From assembly GCA_963726765.1 (NCBI GenBank), contig CAVSDH010000011.1, forward strand, positions 248,001 to 312,000: DNA of 64,000 nt, read 5' to 3'. A program made the position numbers and the translations under genes. Every line of letters begins with the position of its first letter. Position 1 is the first letter of the stretch. Shown one piece after another: positions 35,582 through 45,050 of the stretch. Below the pieces are notes generated by a model, which did not search any database, was not told the DNA's origin, and worked only from the letters and a program-made list of their open reading frames with translations. Source of the stretch: CAIWHR01 sp963726765. GTDB taxonomy: Bacteria > Pseudomonadota > Gammaproteobacteria > Burkholderiales > Casimicrobiaceae.

Positions 35582-35968
35582 ATGCCACGTCCCGTGCATT
35601 TCGAAATTCACGCGGAAAACCCCGAACGGGCGATCGCGTTCTATCGCTCGCTGTTCGGCTGGAAATTCGAGAAATGGGGCAACGAAGCGTACTGGGTCGT
35701 CAGCACGGGGGACAAGAATTCGCCGGGCATCGATGGCGGACTGGTGCAACGCCGGGGTCCGGGCCCCGGCGACATGCAGGCGGTCAATGCGTTCGTCTGT
35801 ACCGTCGATGTTGCCGACGTCGATGGATATCTCGCGCGCGTGACCGAACACGGGGGTTCGGTCGCCTTGCCGAAAATGCCGGTCCCGACCGTCGGCTGGC
35901 TGGGCTACGCGAAGGACACCGAAGGCAATCTCTTCGGTGTCATCCAGTTCGACCCCGGCGCAAAATAG
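35582..35968 (+). CDS. VOC (glyoxalase/bleomycin-resistance-like) family protein
   Basis: 128 residues from ATG 35582, preceded by AAGGAGGT. Two VOC half-modules are visible: PVHFEIHAENPERAIAFYRS at residue 4 and FVCTVDVADVDGYLARV near residue 68, with YAKDTEGNLFGVIQFD near the end carrying the metal-side glutamate/asparagine pattern. Members include lyases, hydroxylases and resistance proteins; the function here is open. It is divergent from the denD-like gene and lies 98 bases upstream of the hemC ATG. Confidence 0.82.
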   Translation: MPRPVHFEIHAENPERAIAFYRSLFGWKFEKWGNEAYWVVSTGDKNSPGIDGGLVQRRGPGPGDMQAVNAFVCTVDVADVDGYLARVTEHGGSVALPKMPVPTVGWLGYAKDTEGNLFGVIQFDPGAK

Positions 35969-36019
35969 CATGAGTGGGATCGGTCGCGTCCGGCGAAGAG
36001 AGCGAATGGTTGTTCGACG

Positions 36020-36025
36020 TACAAT
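36020..36025 (+). promoter_or_regulatory. Putative -10 element of hemC
   Basis: TACAAT lies 42 bases upstream of the hemC ATG, in a region with no other role. No good -35 is seen at 16-18 bases. Offered only as a candidate. Confidence 0.35.
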
Positions 36026-36066
36026 GCGCCGGATCGCCAACGATCCTCATCTTCGAATCGATCCCC

Positions 36067-37002
36067 ATGGCACTTCCGACTCCACCCCGGCGGCTCACGA
36101 TCGCGACGCGTGAATCCGCGCTTGCGCTGTGGCAGGCCGAGCACATCCGCGCGCGCCTCGCCGCGCTCTATCCCGAATGCGAGGTGGGCCTGCTCGGAAT
36201 GACGACGCAGGGCGACCAGATCCTCGACCGCCCGCTCGCGGACATCGGCGGCAAGGGCCTCTTCATCAAGGAACTCGAAGTCGCGATGGCGGACGGTCGC
36301 GCCGATCTCGCGGTTCATTCGCTGAAGGATGTGCCGATGGAGATGCCTGAGGGATTCGCTCTCGCGGCCATCGGTGCGCGCGAGGATCCGCGCGACGCGT
36401 TCGTGTCGAACCGCTATCTCGACCTCGCCGGCCTGCCCGGCGGCGCGCGCGTCGGGACGTCGAGCCTGCGGCGCGAGGCGCAGCTCCGGGAGCGCGACGC
36501 GCTGCTCCATGTGCTGCCGCTGCGCGGCAACGTGAACACGCGGCTGCGCAAGCTCGACGAGGGACACTACGACGCGATCATTCTCGCGGCGGCCGGCTTG
36601 AAGCGCCTCGGCTTCGCGAACCGCATCGCTTCGCTGCTCGATCCGGAGGAAAGCCTGCCCGCCGCGGGGCAGGGCGCTCTCGCGCTCGAATGCCGCGCGG
36701 ACCGCGCGGACGTCATCGCGGCACTCGCACCTCTCGGCGACCGCGAGGCGACGCAGGCGACGACCGCGGAGCGGGCCTTCGCGCGCGCACTCTCGGGGAG
36801 CTGCCACACGCCGCTTGCCGCGCACGCCGTGCTCCGTCACGGTGAACTGTGGCTGCGCGGCCTGGTCGCGAGCCCCGACGGCGCCGAAGTCATGCGCGGC
36901 GACAGGAGTTCGGCGTGCGCCGACGCCGCCGCGGCGAATTCTCTGGGTCTCTCGCTCGCGGAGGAGTTTCTCGCGCGCGGTGCGGCCCGGCTCCTGGCGT
37001 AG
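36067..37002 (+). CDS. hemC: Hydroxymethylbilane synthase (porphobilinogen deaminase)
   Basis: 311 residues. It condenses four porphobilinogens into the linear tetrapyrrole. Motifs: TIATRESALALWQAE near residue 11, DRPLADIGGKGLF near residue 55, DLAVHSLKDVP near residue 80, VGTSSLRREAQL near residue 132, and SGSCHTPL near residue 243 with the cysteine that holds the dipyrromethane cofactor. The ATG at 36067 is chosen over the longer frame because the conserved N-terminus begins there. hemD follows directly. Confidence 0.95.
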   Translation: MALPTPPRRLTIATRESALALWQAEHIRARLAALYPECEVGLLGMTTQGDQILDRPLADIGGKGLFIKELEVAMADGRADLAVHSLKDVPMEMPEGFALAAIGAREDPRDAFVSNRYLDLAGLPGGARVGTSSLRREAQLRERDALLHVLPLRGNVNTRLRKLDEGHYDAIILAAAGLKRLGFANRIASLLDPEESLPAAGQGALALECRADRADVIAALAPLGDREATQATTAERAFARALSGSCHTPLAAHAVLRHGELWLRGLVASPDGAEVMRGDRSSACADAAAANSLGLSLAEEFLARGAARLLA

Positions 37003-37011
37003 GAGCCCGCC

Positions 37012-37791
37012 CTGACCGCAAAGTCAGGTCCGCTCGCGGACATCGGCGTCCTGGTGACGCGCCCGGCGCGGCAGGCGGGGGCTTTCGCGCAGAAGATCGC
37101 GGCACTCGGGGGAGCGTCGGTGATCTTTCCTGCGATCGCCATCCTGCCGCCCTCCGACCCGGCACCGCTTGCGCGCGCGCATGCCGCGCTGGCCGATTAC
37201 GACTTCGCGGTGTTCGTCTCCGCGAATGCCGTCGAATACGGCGCACCGGACGCGCGACGGTGGCCCGAAACGCTCGCGACACTTGCGCCGGGGCCGGGCA
37301 CCGCGGAAGCGCTTGCAGCGGTCGGCATTTCCGGCGCGCGAGTTCCGGTGACGACGTTCGACAGCGAGGGCATGCTTGCGCTTCCCGAATTCGCCCTGCC
37401 GCGGGGCAAGCGCGTGGTGATCTTCCGCGGCGAAGGCGGGCGCGAGCATCTGGGCGACACGCTTCGCGCGCGCGGCGCATCGGTCGATTACGTCGCCTGC
37501 TATCGGCGCGCCCCGCCGGAGAGCGGCGCAGCGGGGCTGGCGGAGGCCTTTCGCACCGGTCGCATCGATGCCGTGACGATTACGTCGAGCGAAGGTCTCG
37601 ACAACCTGTGGGAACTGGCCGACGGATCCACGCGCACCACGTGGCGAGCCCGGCCGACGTTTGCTCCGCACCCGCGAATCGCCGAGCGTGCGCGCAATCT
37701 CGGACTCGCCGTCGTCGAAACCGCCGGCGGCGACGCGGGGCTCGTCGCCGGATTGGTAGAATGGGCCGCCACGACAACGAGAAGGAACTGA
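37012..37791 (+). CDS. hemD: Uroporphyrinogen-III synthase
   Basis: About 259 residues. It closes hydroxymethylbilane to uroporphyrinogen III. The first conserved strand IGVLVTRPARQAGAFAQKI lies at the N-terminus; FVSANAVEYGAP and GLVVETA-like ETAGGDAGLVAGL are present near residues 67 and 242. The usual GTG at 37054 would cut off that first strand. A CTG at 37012 has AGGAG six bases upstream, made partly by the hemC stop, so a CTG start is proposed. Sequence conservation in HemD is always weak; position after hemC supports the call. Confidence 0.82.
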   Translation: MTAKSGPLADIGVLVTRPARQAGAFAQKIAALGGASVIFPAIAILPPSDPAPLARAHAALADYDFAVFVSANAVEYGAPDARRWPETLATLAPGPGTAEALAAVGISGARVPVTTFDSEGMLALPEFALPRGKRVVIFRGEGGREHLGDTLRARGASVDYVACYRRAPPESGAAGLAEAFRTGRIDAVTITSSEGLDNLWELADGSTRTTWRARPTFAPHPRIAERARNLGLAVVETAGGDAGLVAGLVEWAATTTRRN

Positions 37792-37796
37792 ACGCC

Positions 37797-38747
37797 ATGC
37801 CGCAACCCGACATCATCGTCACCGCGCCGCTGCCGCCGTTTCTCTACGATCCGTTGAAGGCGGACTTCCGCTGCCACGATTACGCGCAGGCCGCGGACAA
37901 GGCGGCATTTCTCGCCGGATGCGGCGCGGCGATCCGTGGTCTCGTGCAGGGCGGCGGCACCGTCACGCCGACGACGCTGCTCGATGCGCTTCCCGCACTC
38001 GAAATCATCTCGGTGTTCGGCGTCGGCTACGACGGCGTGCCGGTCGACTATTGCCGGGCACGCGGCATCAAGGTGACGAACACGCCGGACGTGCTGACGG
38101 ACGACGTTGCCGACGTCGCGGTCGGCCTCGTGCTGATGACGGGCCGCGGATTCGTGCGTGCCAACCGCTTCGTGCAGGCCGGCGACTGGTTGAAGCGCGG
38201 GCCGGAGCTTGCGACGAAACTCTCCGGAAAGACGGCCGGCATCCTCGGCCTCGGCCGCATCGGCAAGGCGATCGCGCAGAGGCTTTCCGCGATGGGGATG
38301 CAGATCGCCTACACCGGTCGCAAGCCCCAGGCCGTGGCGTATCGCTTCATCGCCGATCTGAAAGGGTTGGCCGCAGCGTCCGACTTCCTGATCGTCGCAT
38401 GCCCGGGGGGCGCCGCAACGAAGAACGCCGTCAACGCGGAGGTGCTCGCTGCGCTGGGAAAGAAAGGCACGCTCGTCAATATCGCGCGCGGATCGATCGT
38501 CGACGAGCCCGCGCTCGTCCGTGCATTGCAAGGAGGCATCATCAAGGCAGCGGGCCTCGACGTGTTCGCCGACGAGCCGAACATCCCGGCTCCGCTCCTC
38601 GCCATGGCCAACGTCGTGCTGCTGCCGCACGTCGGCAGTGCTACGCAGGAGACGCGCAAGGCGATGGGGGACCTCTGCAAGGCGAATCTCGACGCCTGGT
38701 TCGCCGGTAAGCCGCTGCCGACGCTGATTCCCGAATTGGCGAAATAG
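37797..38747 (+). CDS. 2-hydroxyacid dehydrogenase (glyoxylate/hydroxypyruvate reductase-like)
   Basis: 316 residues. The NAD(P) domain has GILGLGRIGKAIAQRL near residue 147. Catalytic residues are Arg in VNIARGSIVDE near residue 228, Glu in DVFADEPNIP near residue 257, and His in LLPHVGSATQETR near residue 276. The substrate-binding FGVGYDGVPVDYC segment is near residue 74. It reduces a 2-keto acid, most likely glyoxylate or hydroxypyruvate by similarity. Five bases separate it from hemD, with a GAAGGA site overlapping the hemD end. Confidence 0.9.
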   Translation: MPQPDIIVTAPLPPFLYDPLKADFRCHDYAQAADKAAFLAGCGAAIRGLVQGGGTVTPTTLLDALPALEIISVFGVGYDGVPVDYCRARGIKVTNTPDVLTDDVADVAVGLVLMTGRGFVRANRFVQAGDWLKRGPELATKLSGKTAGILGLGRIGKAIAQRLSAMGMQIAYTGRKPQAVAYRFIADLKGLAAASDFLIVACPGGAATKNAVNAEVLAALGKKGTLVNIARGSIVDEPALVRALQGGIIKAAGLDVFADEPNIPAPLLAMANVVLLPHVGSATQETRKAMGDLCKANLDAWFAGKPLPTLIPELAK

Positions 38748-38766
38748 CGGCGCGCGCGACGATTCG

Positions 38767-39705
38767 CTAATCGTCTGGCGTCATCGGTGCCGGCGCCGGC
38801 TTGGGCGCCCACAGCACGGCAACCATTGCGGCTACGACGAGCAAGAGCGCGATCCAATCGCTCGGGCCCGGTCGCTCGCCGAGCACCAGCATGCCGGAGA
38901 ACACGCCGACGACGGGCACCGGCAGCGAAGCCATCGTCGACACGGCGACCGGCAGCGTCCGCGCGAGCGTGTACCACGCCCAGTGGGCGAGCGTGCCGGC
39001 AAGGAAGATGTTGTAGAGGATCGCGAACCACGCGCCGGCCGACGGCGCGGTGTGCGGACCGGCGTCGAACAGCGGCGCGAGGAGCGCGATCGGCGCCCAT
39101 CCGACCAGCATCATCCAGCCCGACAGCGTGTTCTGCGGCAACGGGAGGCGCCACTTGCGCAGCAGCACGGTGCCGAGAGCCCAGCCGATCGCGGCACCGA
39201 GAATCAGCAATGCCGCGGTGGGCGCACGCTGAAAATGCCGGATGTCGTCTCCCAGGAGAAGCGCCATCCCGAGCATGCCGAGAAGGAGCCCGACGATCCG
39301 GCGCCTCCCGAGCGGTTCGGACACCAGAACGAGCGAAAGGAGCACGCTCCACACGGGCATCGTGAAAGCGAGTATCGCGCTCCGTCCCGCCGGCAGCTGG
39401 CGGACGCCGAACAGCAGGAGCCCGTTCCAGATCGCGATGTTGCAAAGCGCCAGCATCGCCACCTTGCCCCAGAGAGCGCGCGGAATCCGGATCGAGTCGC
39501 CGGCAAGGCGAGCCACGGCGAGCATTCCCAGCGCGGCGAACGGAAGCGTGAGCGCGCGAAAGGTGAGCGGGGCCAGCTCGGCCACGCCCATCTTGAGGAT
39601 CGGCCAGTTGCAGCCCCAGACCAGCGTCAGCAGCGCCACGGGAAGGATCGCCGTCGCCGAAATCCGCGACACGCCTGGCGCGCCGCTCGCGGCGGGCGCA
39701 CTCAC
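38767..39705 (-). CDS. EamA/DMT-family transporter
   Basis: 312 residues from GTG 39705, which has GGAG six bases upstream; the longer frame to 39861 is implausible. Ten hydrophobic helices in two EamA repeats are visible, for example LLTLVWGCNWPILKMG near residue 24 and AILAFTMPVWSVLLSLV near residue 108, with the second half starting near residue 160. Drug/metabolite exporters of this class often export amino acids or metabolites. The substrate is unknown. Confidence 0.87.
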   Translation of the reverse strand: MSAPAASGAPGVSRISATAILPVALLTLVWGCNWPILKMGVAELAPLTFRALTLPFAALGMLAVARLAGDSIRIPRALWGKVAMLALCNIAIWNGLLLFGVRQLPAGRSAILAFTMPVWSVLLSLVLVSEPLGRRRIVGLLLGMLGMALLLGDDIRHFQRAPTAALLILGAAIGWALGTVLLRKWRLPLPQNTLSGWMMLVGWAPIALLAPLFDAGPHTAPSAGAWFAILYNIFLAGTLAHWAWYTLARTLPVAVSTMASLPVPVVGVFSGMLVLGERPGPSDWIALLLVVAAMVAVLWAPKPAPAPMTPDD

Positions 39706-39861
39706 GGGAAACTCCAGGCAGGAATGGGGGCGCCGGCACACGGCGGCCGTTCCGTCACAAGCGCCGTCCGTAACGTCGATCGAGCGACCAACGCATCGTC
39801 GTCCGAATCGGCGCGCGCGCACTGACGTTCCCGCGCGCCGCGCAATTTCGTCGTGGAGCAC

Positions 39862-40374
39862 TCACCTCTGCTCCCGCAGCGGCAACGCTTCGCCGTACTT
39901 GCTCTGGTGCAAGGCGCGCGCCTGCGTCACCCAGCCGTCGCGTCGAATGCGGCCGGGAAATTCGTGGAGCTTTGCGTCGAACACGTCGATGTCGCGCTCG
40001 GTCCAGTACGCGACCTGCCGAAACGTCGTGACGCCGAGCTGGTGCAGCATCCGCTCGAGCACCGGCCCCACGCCCACGATGAGCTTGAGGTCGTCCGGCG
40101 CGCCGGGACCCATCAACGGTGACGGCGCATTGTTCTCGATGTCGACGATCAGCCTGCGGTAGCGCGCGGTCTCCGCATGCGCCTGCGCGAGCTCGTCCGC
40201 GAGTTGCTGGCGTTCGGCGTCGTCATGGCGCGGGTCCGGTGTCGGCAATGCGGGCTCCGGCATCGTGGGTGCGTCCGGCTTCGGCGCGCGGCCCGTGCCG
40301 CCCCGCGACCGACCGACGGCATACCCTATCGCCAATGCGGCAACGACAGCGGCGAGAATGAGGAAGGTGGTCAC
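39862..40374 (-). CDS. Membrane-anchored helix-hairpin-helix protein
   Basis: 170 residues from a GTG at 40374 (ATG 40470 also possible). One membrane helix at the N-terminus (TTFLILAAVVAALAIGYAVG), a charged coiled segment (ERQQLADELAQAHAETARYRR), and a C-terminal HhH domain: DDLKLIVGVGPVLERML near residue 104 and GVTTFRQVAYWTERDIDVF. This HhH type occurs fused to ribosomal protein L21 and NADH dehydrogenase chains. It may bind DNA or protein near the membrane; the function is unknown. Confidence 0.7.
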   Translation of the reverse strand: MTTFLILAAVVAALAIGYAVGRSRGGTGRAPKPDAPTMPEPALPTPDPRHDDAERQQLADELAQAHAETARYRRLIVDIENNAPSPLMGPGAPDDLKLIVGVGPVLERMLHQLGVTTFRQVAYWTERDIDVFDAKLHEFPGRIRRDGWVTQARALHQSKYGEALPLREQR

Positions 40375-40574
40375 GCGGTGGCTTGCCGGAAGAACGTGCG
40401 ACGCGGGCGACGGGAAGCGTCGTGGTGCGCCGCGTCCGCTTCTGCGCGTGTCGCGGCGCCTGACGTGCAATTGTAGCCCTGCGATCCGTGCCAGACCAAT
40501 CCTTTCCGGGGTTTGCCGCGGCGCCCGCCATGCCGGCCCTGCTAGAATCGGCTATCCGTCACTGCCCTCACTTC

Positions 40575-41713
40575 ATGTCCGATCCCGCAGATCGCGTGCA
40601 GCCGCCCGGCGCCAACGATGGCAGCGCGTCAGTGCCGCCGCGCGCCGATGCCGCGAATTCCACGCCGCGAGCTCGATTCGCCCGGCTGCTGCGCCGCGCT
40701 CCGGGGCGCCGCGGTGGCTCACCGTTGTCGCGATGCTCGGGATTGTGGTGGGCGCCGCCGCGTGGCTGGACGGCCGTCGCACGCAGCGCGACTTGCGCGT
40801 GGAGGTTGCACAGCGACTGGCGGAAGTCGAAACGACGACCCAGGCCACCGGCAAGGCGCAGACCGACCTCGCGACCGAAATGCGCGACGCGCAGGCGCGG
40901 GCCACGTTGCTCGAGACGCGAATCGCCGAGTCGCAGGCGCAGCAGACGGCGCTCGAGGCGCTCTATCGCGACCTCGCGCCGTCGCGCGACGAAATAGCGC
41001 TCTCCGAGATCGAGCAGGTGCTGCTGGTCGCGAGCCAGCAGTTGCAGCTCGCCGGCAACGTGCCGTCGGCGCTGACCGCGCTGCAGCTCGCCGACGCCAA
41101 GCTGCAGCGTCTAGACCGTCCGCAATTCGTGCCGCTGCGTCGCGCACTGGCCCGCGACATGGATCAGCTCAAGGCCGTTCCCTTTGTCGACGTGACCGGC
41201 CTCGGGCTCAAGCTCGATCAGGCGATCGCCGCGATCGCAACGCTGCCGTTCGCCATGGACGAGCGGCTGCCGCCACCCGCGACGGACGGCGCGCCGGCTG
41301 TCGACGGACCGCCGTGGCAGCGCTTCCTGCGCGATCTCTGGGGCGACGTGAAATCGCTCGTGCGCATCGAGTCGTCCGACCGGCCCGCCGCGCCGCTGCT
41401 GTTGCCGTCGCAGCAGTATTTCCTGCGCGAGAACCTCCGCCTGCGCCTCCTGTCCGCGCGCATCGCGCTCATCAACCACGACGACGCGAGCTTCAAGGCG
41501 GACACCGTGGCGGCGGGGGCCTGGGTCGGGCAGTATTTCGACACCCGCACGAAACCGGTGCAGGCGTTGCAGGCGACGCTGAAGCAGCTTGCGGCGACGC
41601 CGCTCGCGGGCGAAATGCCCGACCTGTCGCGCAGCCTCGAGGCGCTGCGCGTGCTGCGCCTTTCGCAGGACCGCGCGCCCGTCCGTCCGGCCGGGTCGCC
41701 TGCGGCACGCTGA
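40575..41713 (+). CDS. hemX: Uroporphyrinogen-III C-methyltransferase-like protein HemX (frame break near the N-terminus)
   Basis: The main frame reads a cytosol-to-periplasm membrane helix WLTVVAMLGIVVGAAAWLDG, a coiled coil of Gln/Glu/Ala (LRVEVAQRLAEVETTTQ), and the conserved LAPSRDEIALSEIEQVLLVASQ segment. This is HemX. It has no start codon matching the family in its own frame. The expected N-terminus (MSDPADRVQPP) begins at ATG 40575 in another frame. A one-base change between about 40650 and 40700 would join them. The gene precedes hemY by ten bases. HemX is thought to support haem synthesis at the membrane. Confidence 0.78.
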
Positions 41714-41723
41714 CGATAGCGCC

Positions 41724-42917
41724 GTGCGTATCCTGTTCTGGTTTCTGCTGCTCGCCGCCGCGGCGGTCGGCGTCGCGCTCGCTGCCAAGGTCATCAACGG
41801 CTATGCGCTCTTCGTCGCGCCTCCCTATCGCATCGAGGTTTCGCTCAACCTGGTGCTGCTGCTCGCGATCGGCGGCTTTGCCGGCGGCTATGCATTGGTG
41901 CGCTTCGTGTCGCGCGTCGTGGCGCTGCCGCGCGACGTGCGCGCGCTGCGCCGGCGGCAGCGCGAAGCCCGCGCCCGGACGAAGCTCGATGCCTCCTTCG
42001 TTGCGTTGCTCGAGGGCCGGTATGGCAAGGCACGCCAGTTCGCGGAGGAAGCCCTCGACATTCCCGACGCGCCCAGGATCGCCGCGCTCGTCGCGGCGCG
42101 GGCCGCGCTCGACACCCGCGATTTCGCGACGGCCGAAGCGCATCTCACCGGGAACGCCATGCAGGCGGCAAGTCTCGCCGTCCCGCGGCTGATGCTGGAT
42201 GCCGAGATGAAGCTGGAGCAGGGGCGGCCACTCGACGCGCTCGCTGCGCTGCAGGCACTGAAGAAAGAGGCTGGCTCGCATACGGCGGCGCTGCGCCTCG
42301 AATTGCGCGCGCTGCAGGGCGCCGGCCGGTACGCCGAGATTCCCGCGCTCGTCGACCAGCTCGTCAGGCGCAAGGTCTACGGTCCGCAGGAAGGCGACCA
42401 TCTGCGCGCCGCGGCGCATGCCGAGGAGCTCGAGGCGCATGCGCACGACCCGGCGGGGCTGCGTGCCTACTGGAGCAAGCTTTCGGACACCGAGCGGACT
42501 TTTCCGAAAATCGCGCGTGCCGCTGCGCGGAGCTTCCTCTCGCTCGGCGGCGACCGCGAGGCGGCCGACATCGTGGCGCGATGTCTCGAGCGACACTGGA
42601 CGCCTGACCTCGTCACGCTCTACGCGGAGTGCCGGACGCCGGATCCGTCGAGCCAGCTGGCCGACGCCGAGCGCTGGCTCGTCGCGCACGATCAGGACGC
42701 GCTGCTTCTCCGCGCACTGGGCACATTGTGCGTGCGCGCGCAGCTCTGGGGCAAAGCGCAGACGTATTTCGAGGCCAGCCTCGCGCTCGACGACGCGTAC
42801 GAAACGCGCGTCGCGCTGGGCGAACTCTTTGCCCGGCTCGGCCGCACCGATGAGGCGAACACGCAGCTTGCCGACGCGCTCAAGCTGGCGCTGGCCGAGC
42901 TCCGGACACGCGGATGA
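41724..42917 (+). CDS. hemY: Haem biosynthesis-associated TPR protein HemY
   Basis: 397 residues from GTG 41724. Two N-terminal membrane helices (ILFWFLLLAAAAVGVALAAKVI and VSLNLVLLLAIGGFAGGYAL) are followed by a basic PRDVRALRRRQR stretch and TPR-like helical repeats to the end (LLEGRYGKARQFAEEAL, ALGELFARLGRTDEAN). This architecture and position after hemX identify proteobacterial HemY (the TPR membrane protein, not protoporphyrinogen oxidase). Its molecular role is unresolved. In this window hemXY is separated from hemCD by three genes. Confidence 0.88.
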   Translation: MRILFWFLLLAAAAVGVALAAKVINGYALFVAPPYRIEVSLNLVLLLAIGGFAGGYALVRFVSRVVALPRDVRALRRRQREARARTKLDASFVALLEGRYGKARQFAEEALDIPDAPRIAALVAARAALDTRDFATAEAHLTGNAMQAASLAVPRLMLDAEMKLEQGRPLDALAALQALKKEAGSHTAALRLELRALQGAGRYAEIPALVDQLVRRKVYGPQEGDHLRAAAHAEELEAHAHDPAGLRAYWSKLSDTERTFPKIARAAARSFLSLGGDREAADIVARCLERHWTPDLVTLYAECRTPDPSSQLADAERWLVAHDQDALLLRALGTLCVRAQLWGKAQTYFEASLALDDAYETRVALGELFARLGRTDEANTQLADALKLALAELRTRG

Positions 42918-42936
42918 CCGCTGCGCGCACCGCGCG

Positions 42937-43974
42937 CTACCTTGCAGGCTCGAACGCCGGCGCGTAGGTGAAGCTGTCGGCAAAGAAAGCGTCGGCCGGC
43001 AGGCCGCGCGCTTCGGCAAAGGTCTTGCGCGCGACGTCGATCATCGCGGGGCCGCCGCAGGCATAGACCTGGTACCCGGAAAGATCGGGGAAATCGTCGA
43101 GCACCGCCTGGTGGACGAGGCCGGTGCGGCCCTGCCAGGCGTCGCCGGGAGCCGGATCGGAGAGGACCGGAATGAACGTGAAGTTTTCGCTGTCCCGCTG
43201 CCATCTTCCCGGCAGCTCGGGCAGGTAGAGGTCCTGCCTCGCGCGCACGCCCCAGTACAGCACGATGGGGCGATGCTGGTCGACGTGGTGATGGAGCGCA
43301 TGTTCGATCACCGCCTTGATCGGCGCGAATCCGGTCCCGCCCGCGACGAAGATGATCGGCAGGTCGGATTCCTCGCGCAGGAAAAACGTGCCGAGCGGCC
43401 CCTCGAAGCGCAGGATTTCGCGGCCCTTGAACTCGTTGAAGAGCTGCCCCGAGAAGAATCCTTCCGGCACATGGCGGATGTGCAACTCCAGCAGCGCGTC
43501 GTCGTGCGGTGGCGTCGCGATCGAGAAGCTGCGGCGGCGGTTGTCCTTCAGGAGAATATCGATGTACTGGCCCGCCAGATACTGCAGCCGTTCGTTGGCC
43601 GGCAGCTTGATCTTGACGATGGCGACGTCCGGCGCCGCCTTGTCGATCGATTCGATGCGGCAGGGCAGCTTGCGGATCCGGATGTCGCCCGCGCGGCGCA
43701 CTTCCTTGACTTCGATGACGAGATCCGTCTGCGGCCTCGCGCAGCAGAAGAGCGCGAGACCGGATTTCCGTTCGTCGTCGGTAAGCGTCGTGGCCTGGTA
43801 CGGGCCGTAGTCGACGCGGCCCTCGAGGATCCTTCCCTTGCAGGTGCCGCAGGCACCGTTGCGGCAGCCGTACGGAAGCATCAGGTCAGCGGCCATCGCC
43901 GCCGCCAATATGGAATCGCCCTCGGGACAGGCAAACGAATGTTCGCTGGGCTTTATGGTAATCTGGTGCGGCAT
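42937..43974 (-). CDS. Ferredoxin-type NAD(P)H oxidoreductase (CDP-6-deoxy-3,4-glucoseen reductase-like)
   Basis: 345 residues from ATG 43974. An N-terminal plant-type [2Fe-2S] domain has Cys37, Cys42 and Cys45 in CRNGACGTC plus a Cys in LFCCARP near residue 77. A flavin domain follows with RRSFSIATPP near residue 150, then an NAD domain with GGTGFAPIKAVIEH near residue 215 and YACGGPAMI near residue 310. This is the AscD/phenol-hydroxylase-reductase layout. It transfers electrons from NAD(P)H through FAD to 2Fe-2S; the partner is unknown. It is divergent from the SDR at 44038. Confidence 0.87.
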   Translation of the reverse strand: MPHQITIKPSEHSFACPEGDSILAAAMAADLMLPYGCRNGACGTCKGRILEGRVDYGPYQATTLTDDERKSGLALFCCARPQTDLVIEVKEVRRAGDIRIRKLPCRIESIDKAAPDVAIVKIKLPANERLQYLAGQYIDILLKDNRRRSFSIATPPHDDALLELHIRHVPEGFFSGQLFNEFKGREILRFEGPLGTFFLREESDLPIIFVAGGTGFAPIKAVIEHALHHHVDQHRPIVLYWGVRARQDLYLPELPGRWQRDSENFTFIPVLSDPAPGDAWQGRTGLVHQAVLDDFPDLSGYQVYACGGPAMIDVARKTFAEARGLPADAFFADSFTYAPAFEPAR

Positions 43975-44037
43975 GAGCGGGTCGAGTCGAGTGGTCTTGC
44001 ACGCGGCGCGGGCGCCGCGCAGCAACGAAAGGCGCGC

Positions 44038-44940
44038 GTGATCCGGGTATTGTTGATCGGCTGCGGCGATATCGCGCTGCGCACGGCCGACTTGCTCCAT
44101 CCGAAGGTCCGCCTCTACGGCCTCACGCGCCGCGTCGAGGACGCTCCCCGACTGCGCGCGCATGGAATCGTCCCCATCGTCGGCGACCTCGACCGCCTTG
44201 CAAGTCTTGGCCGGCTGCGCGCCGCGCCGTTCGCCGTGCTTCATTTCGCGCCACCGCCCTCGGAAGGCCGCGACGATCCGCGCACGCAAAAACTGATCGC
44301 TGCGCTGACGAGGGCGCGAAGCATACCACAGCGGTTCGTCTACGTTTCGACGTCGGGCGTCTATGGCGATTGCGCCGGTGCCCGCATCACCGAAGCGCGT
44401 CCGCGACGCGCGCAATCGCCGCGCGCGCGCCGGCGGGTCGCCGCCGAGGACAGGTTGCGCGAATGGGCGATGCATCACGGCATCGGCCTCTCGATCCTGC
44501 GCGCACCCGGCATTTACGCAGAGACAAGGCTGCCTATCGATCGGATTCGGCAGGGGACGCCGGTGCTCTCTCCCGACGAGGACGTGTTCACCAATCACGT
44601 GCATGCGGCAGATCTTGCGCGGGCAACGGTCGCAGCACTTTTCCGGGCGAAGCCCAACCGCGCGTACAACGTCACCGACGACACGGAGATGAAGATGGGC
44701 GCCTGGTTCGATGCCGTTGCCGACGCATTCCACTTGCCGCGTCCGCCGCGGGTGTCGTGGGAGGAGGCCGAGCAGCGGATCGCGCCGATGCTGCTGTCGT
44801 TCATGAGCGAATCCAGGCGGCTCGCGAATGCGCGGATGAAGGACGAGCTGCGCCTCAAGCTGCGCTATCCGACGCCGCAGCGACTGCTGGACGAAGTCGC
44901 CCCGCGCGATCTCAGGAGACAAATGGCGTTGCCGCTGTGA
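44038..44940 (+). CDS. NAD-dependent epimerase/dehydratase family protein
   Basis: 300 residues starting at GTG 44038. The Rossmann motif is LLIGCGDIALRTADLL near residue 5; FVYVSTSGVYGDCAGA lies near residue 101. The usual Tyr-X3-Lys is not apparent, and the Gly motif is GCGDIA rather than GxxGxxG, placing it among atypical SDRs of the YeeZ type. Function unknown. It starts 63 bases from the divergent reductase gene. Confidence 0.8.
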   Translation: MIRVLLIGCGDIALRTADLLHPKVRLYGLTRRVEDAPRLRAHGIVPIVGDLDRLASLGRLRAAPFAVLHFAPPPSEGRDDPRTQKLIAALTRARSIPQRFVYVSTSGVYGDCAGARITEARPRRAQSPRARRRVAAEDRLREWAMHHGIGLSILRAPGIYAETRLPIDRIRQGTPVLSPDEDVFTNHVHAADLARATVAALFRAKPNRAYNVTDDTEMKMGAWFDAVADAFHLPRPPRVSWEEAEQRIAPMLLSFMSESRRLANARMKDELRLKLRYPTPQRLLDEVAPRDLRRQMALPL

Positions 44941-45050
44941 GTGCCCAGGCGCCGGCGAAGGGTGTTTCGGGATTTGCGGCCGGTGCGAAGCCGCGGTGCG
45001 GAGGACGCGCCGCGCGTCCGATGCAGGGCTAGGGCGAGGAGGCGACCTCC

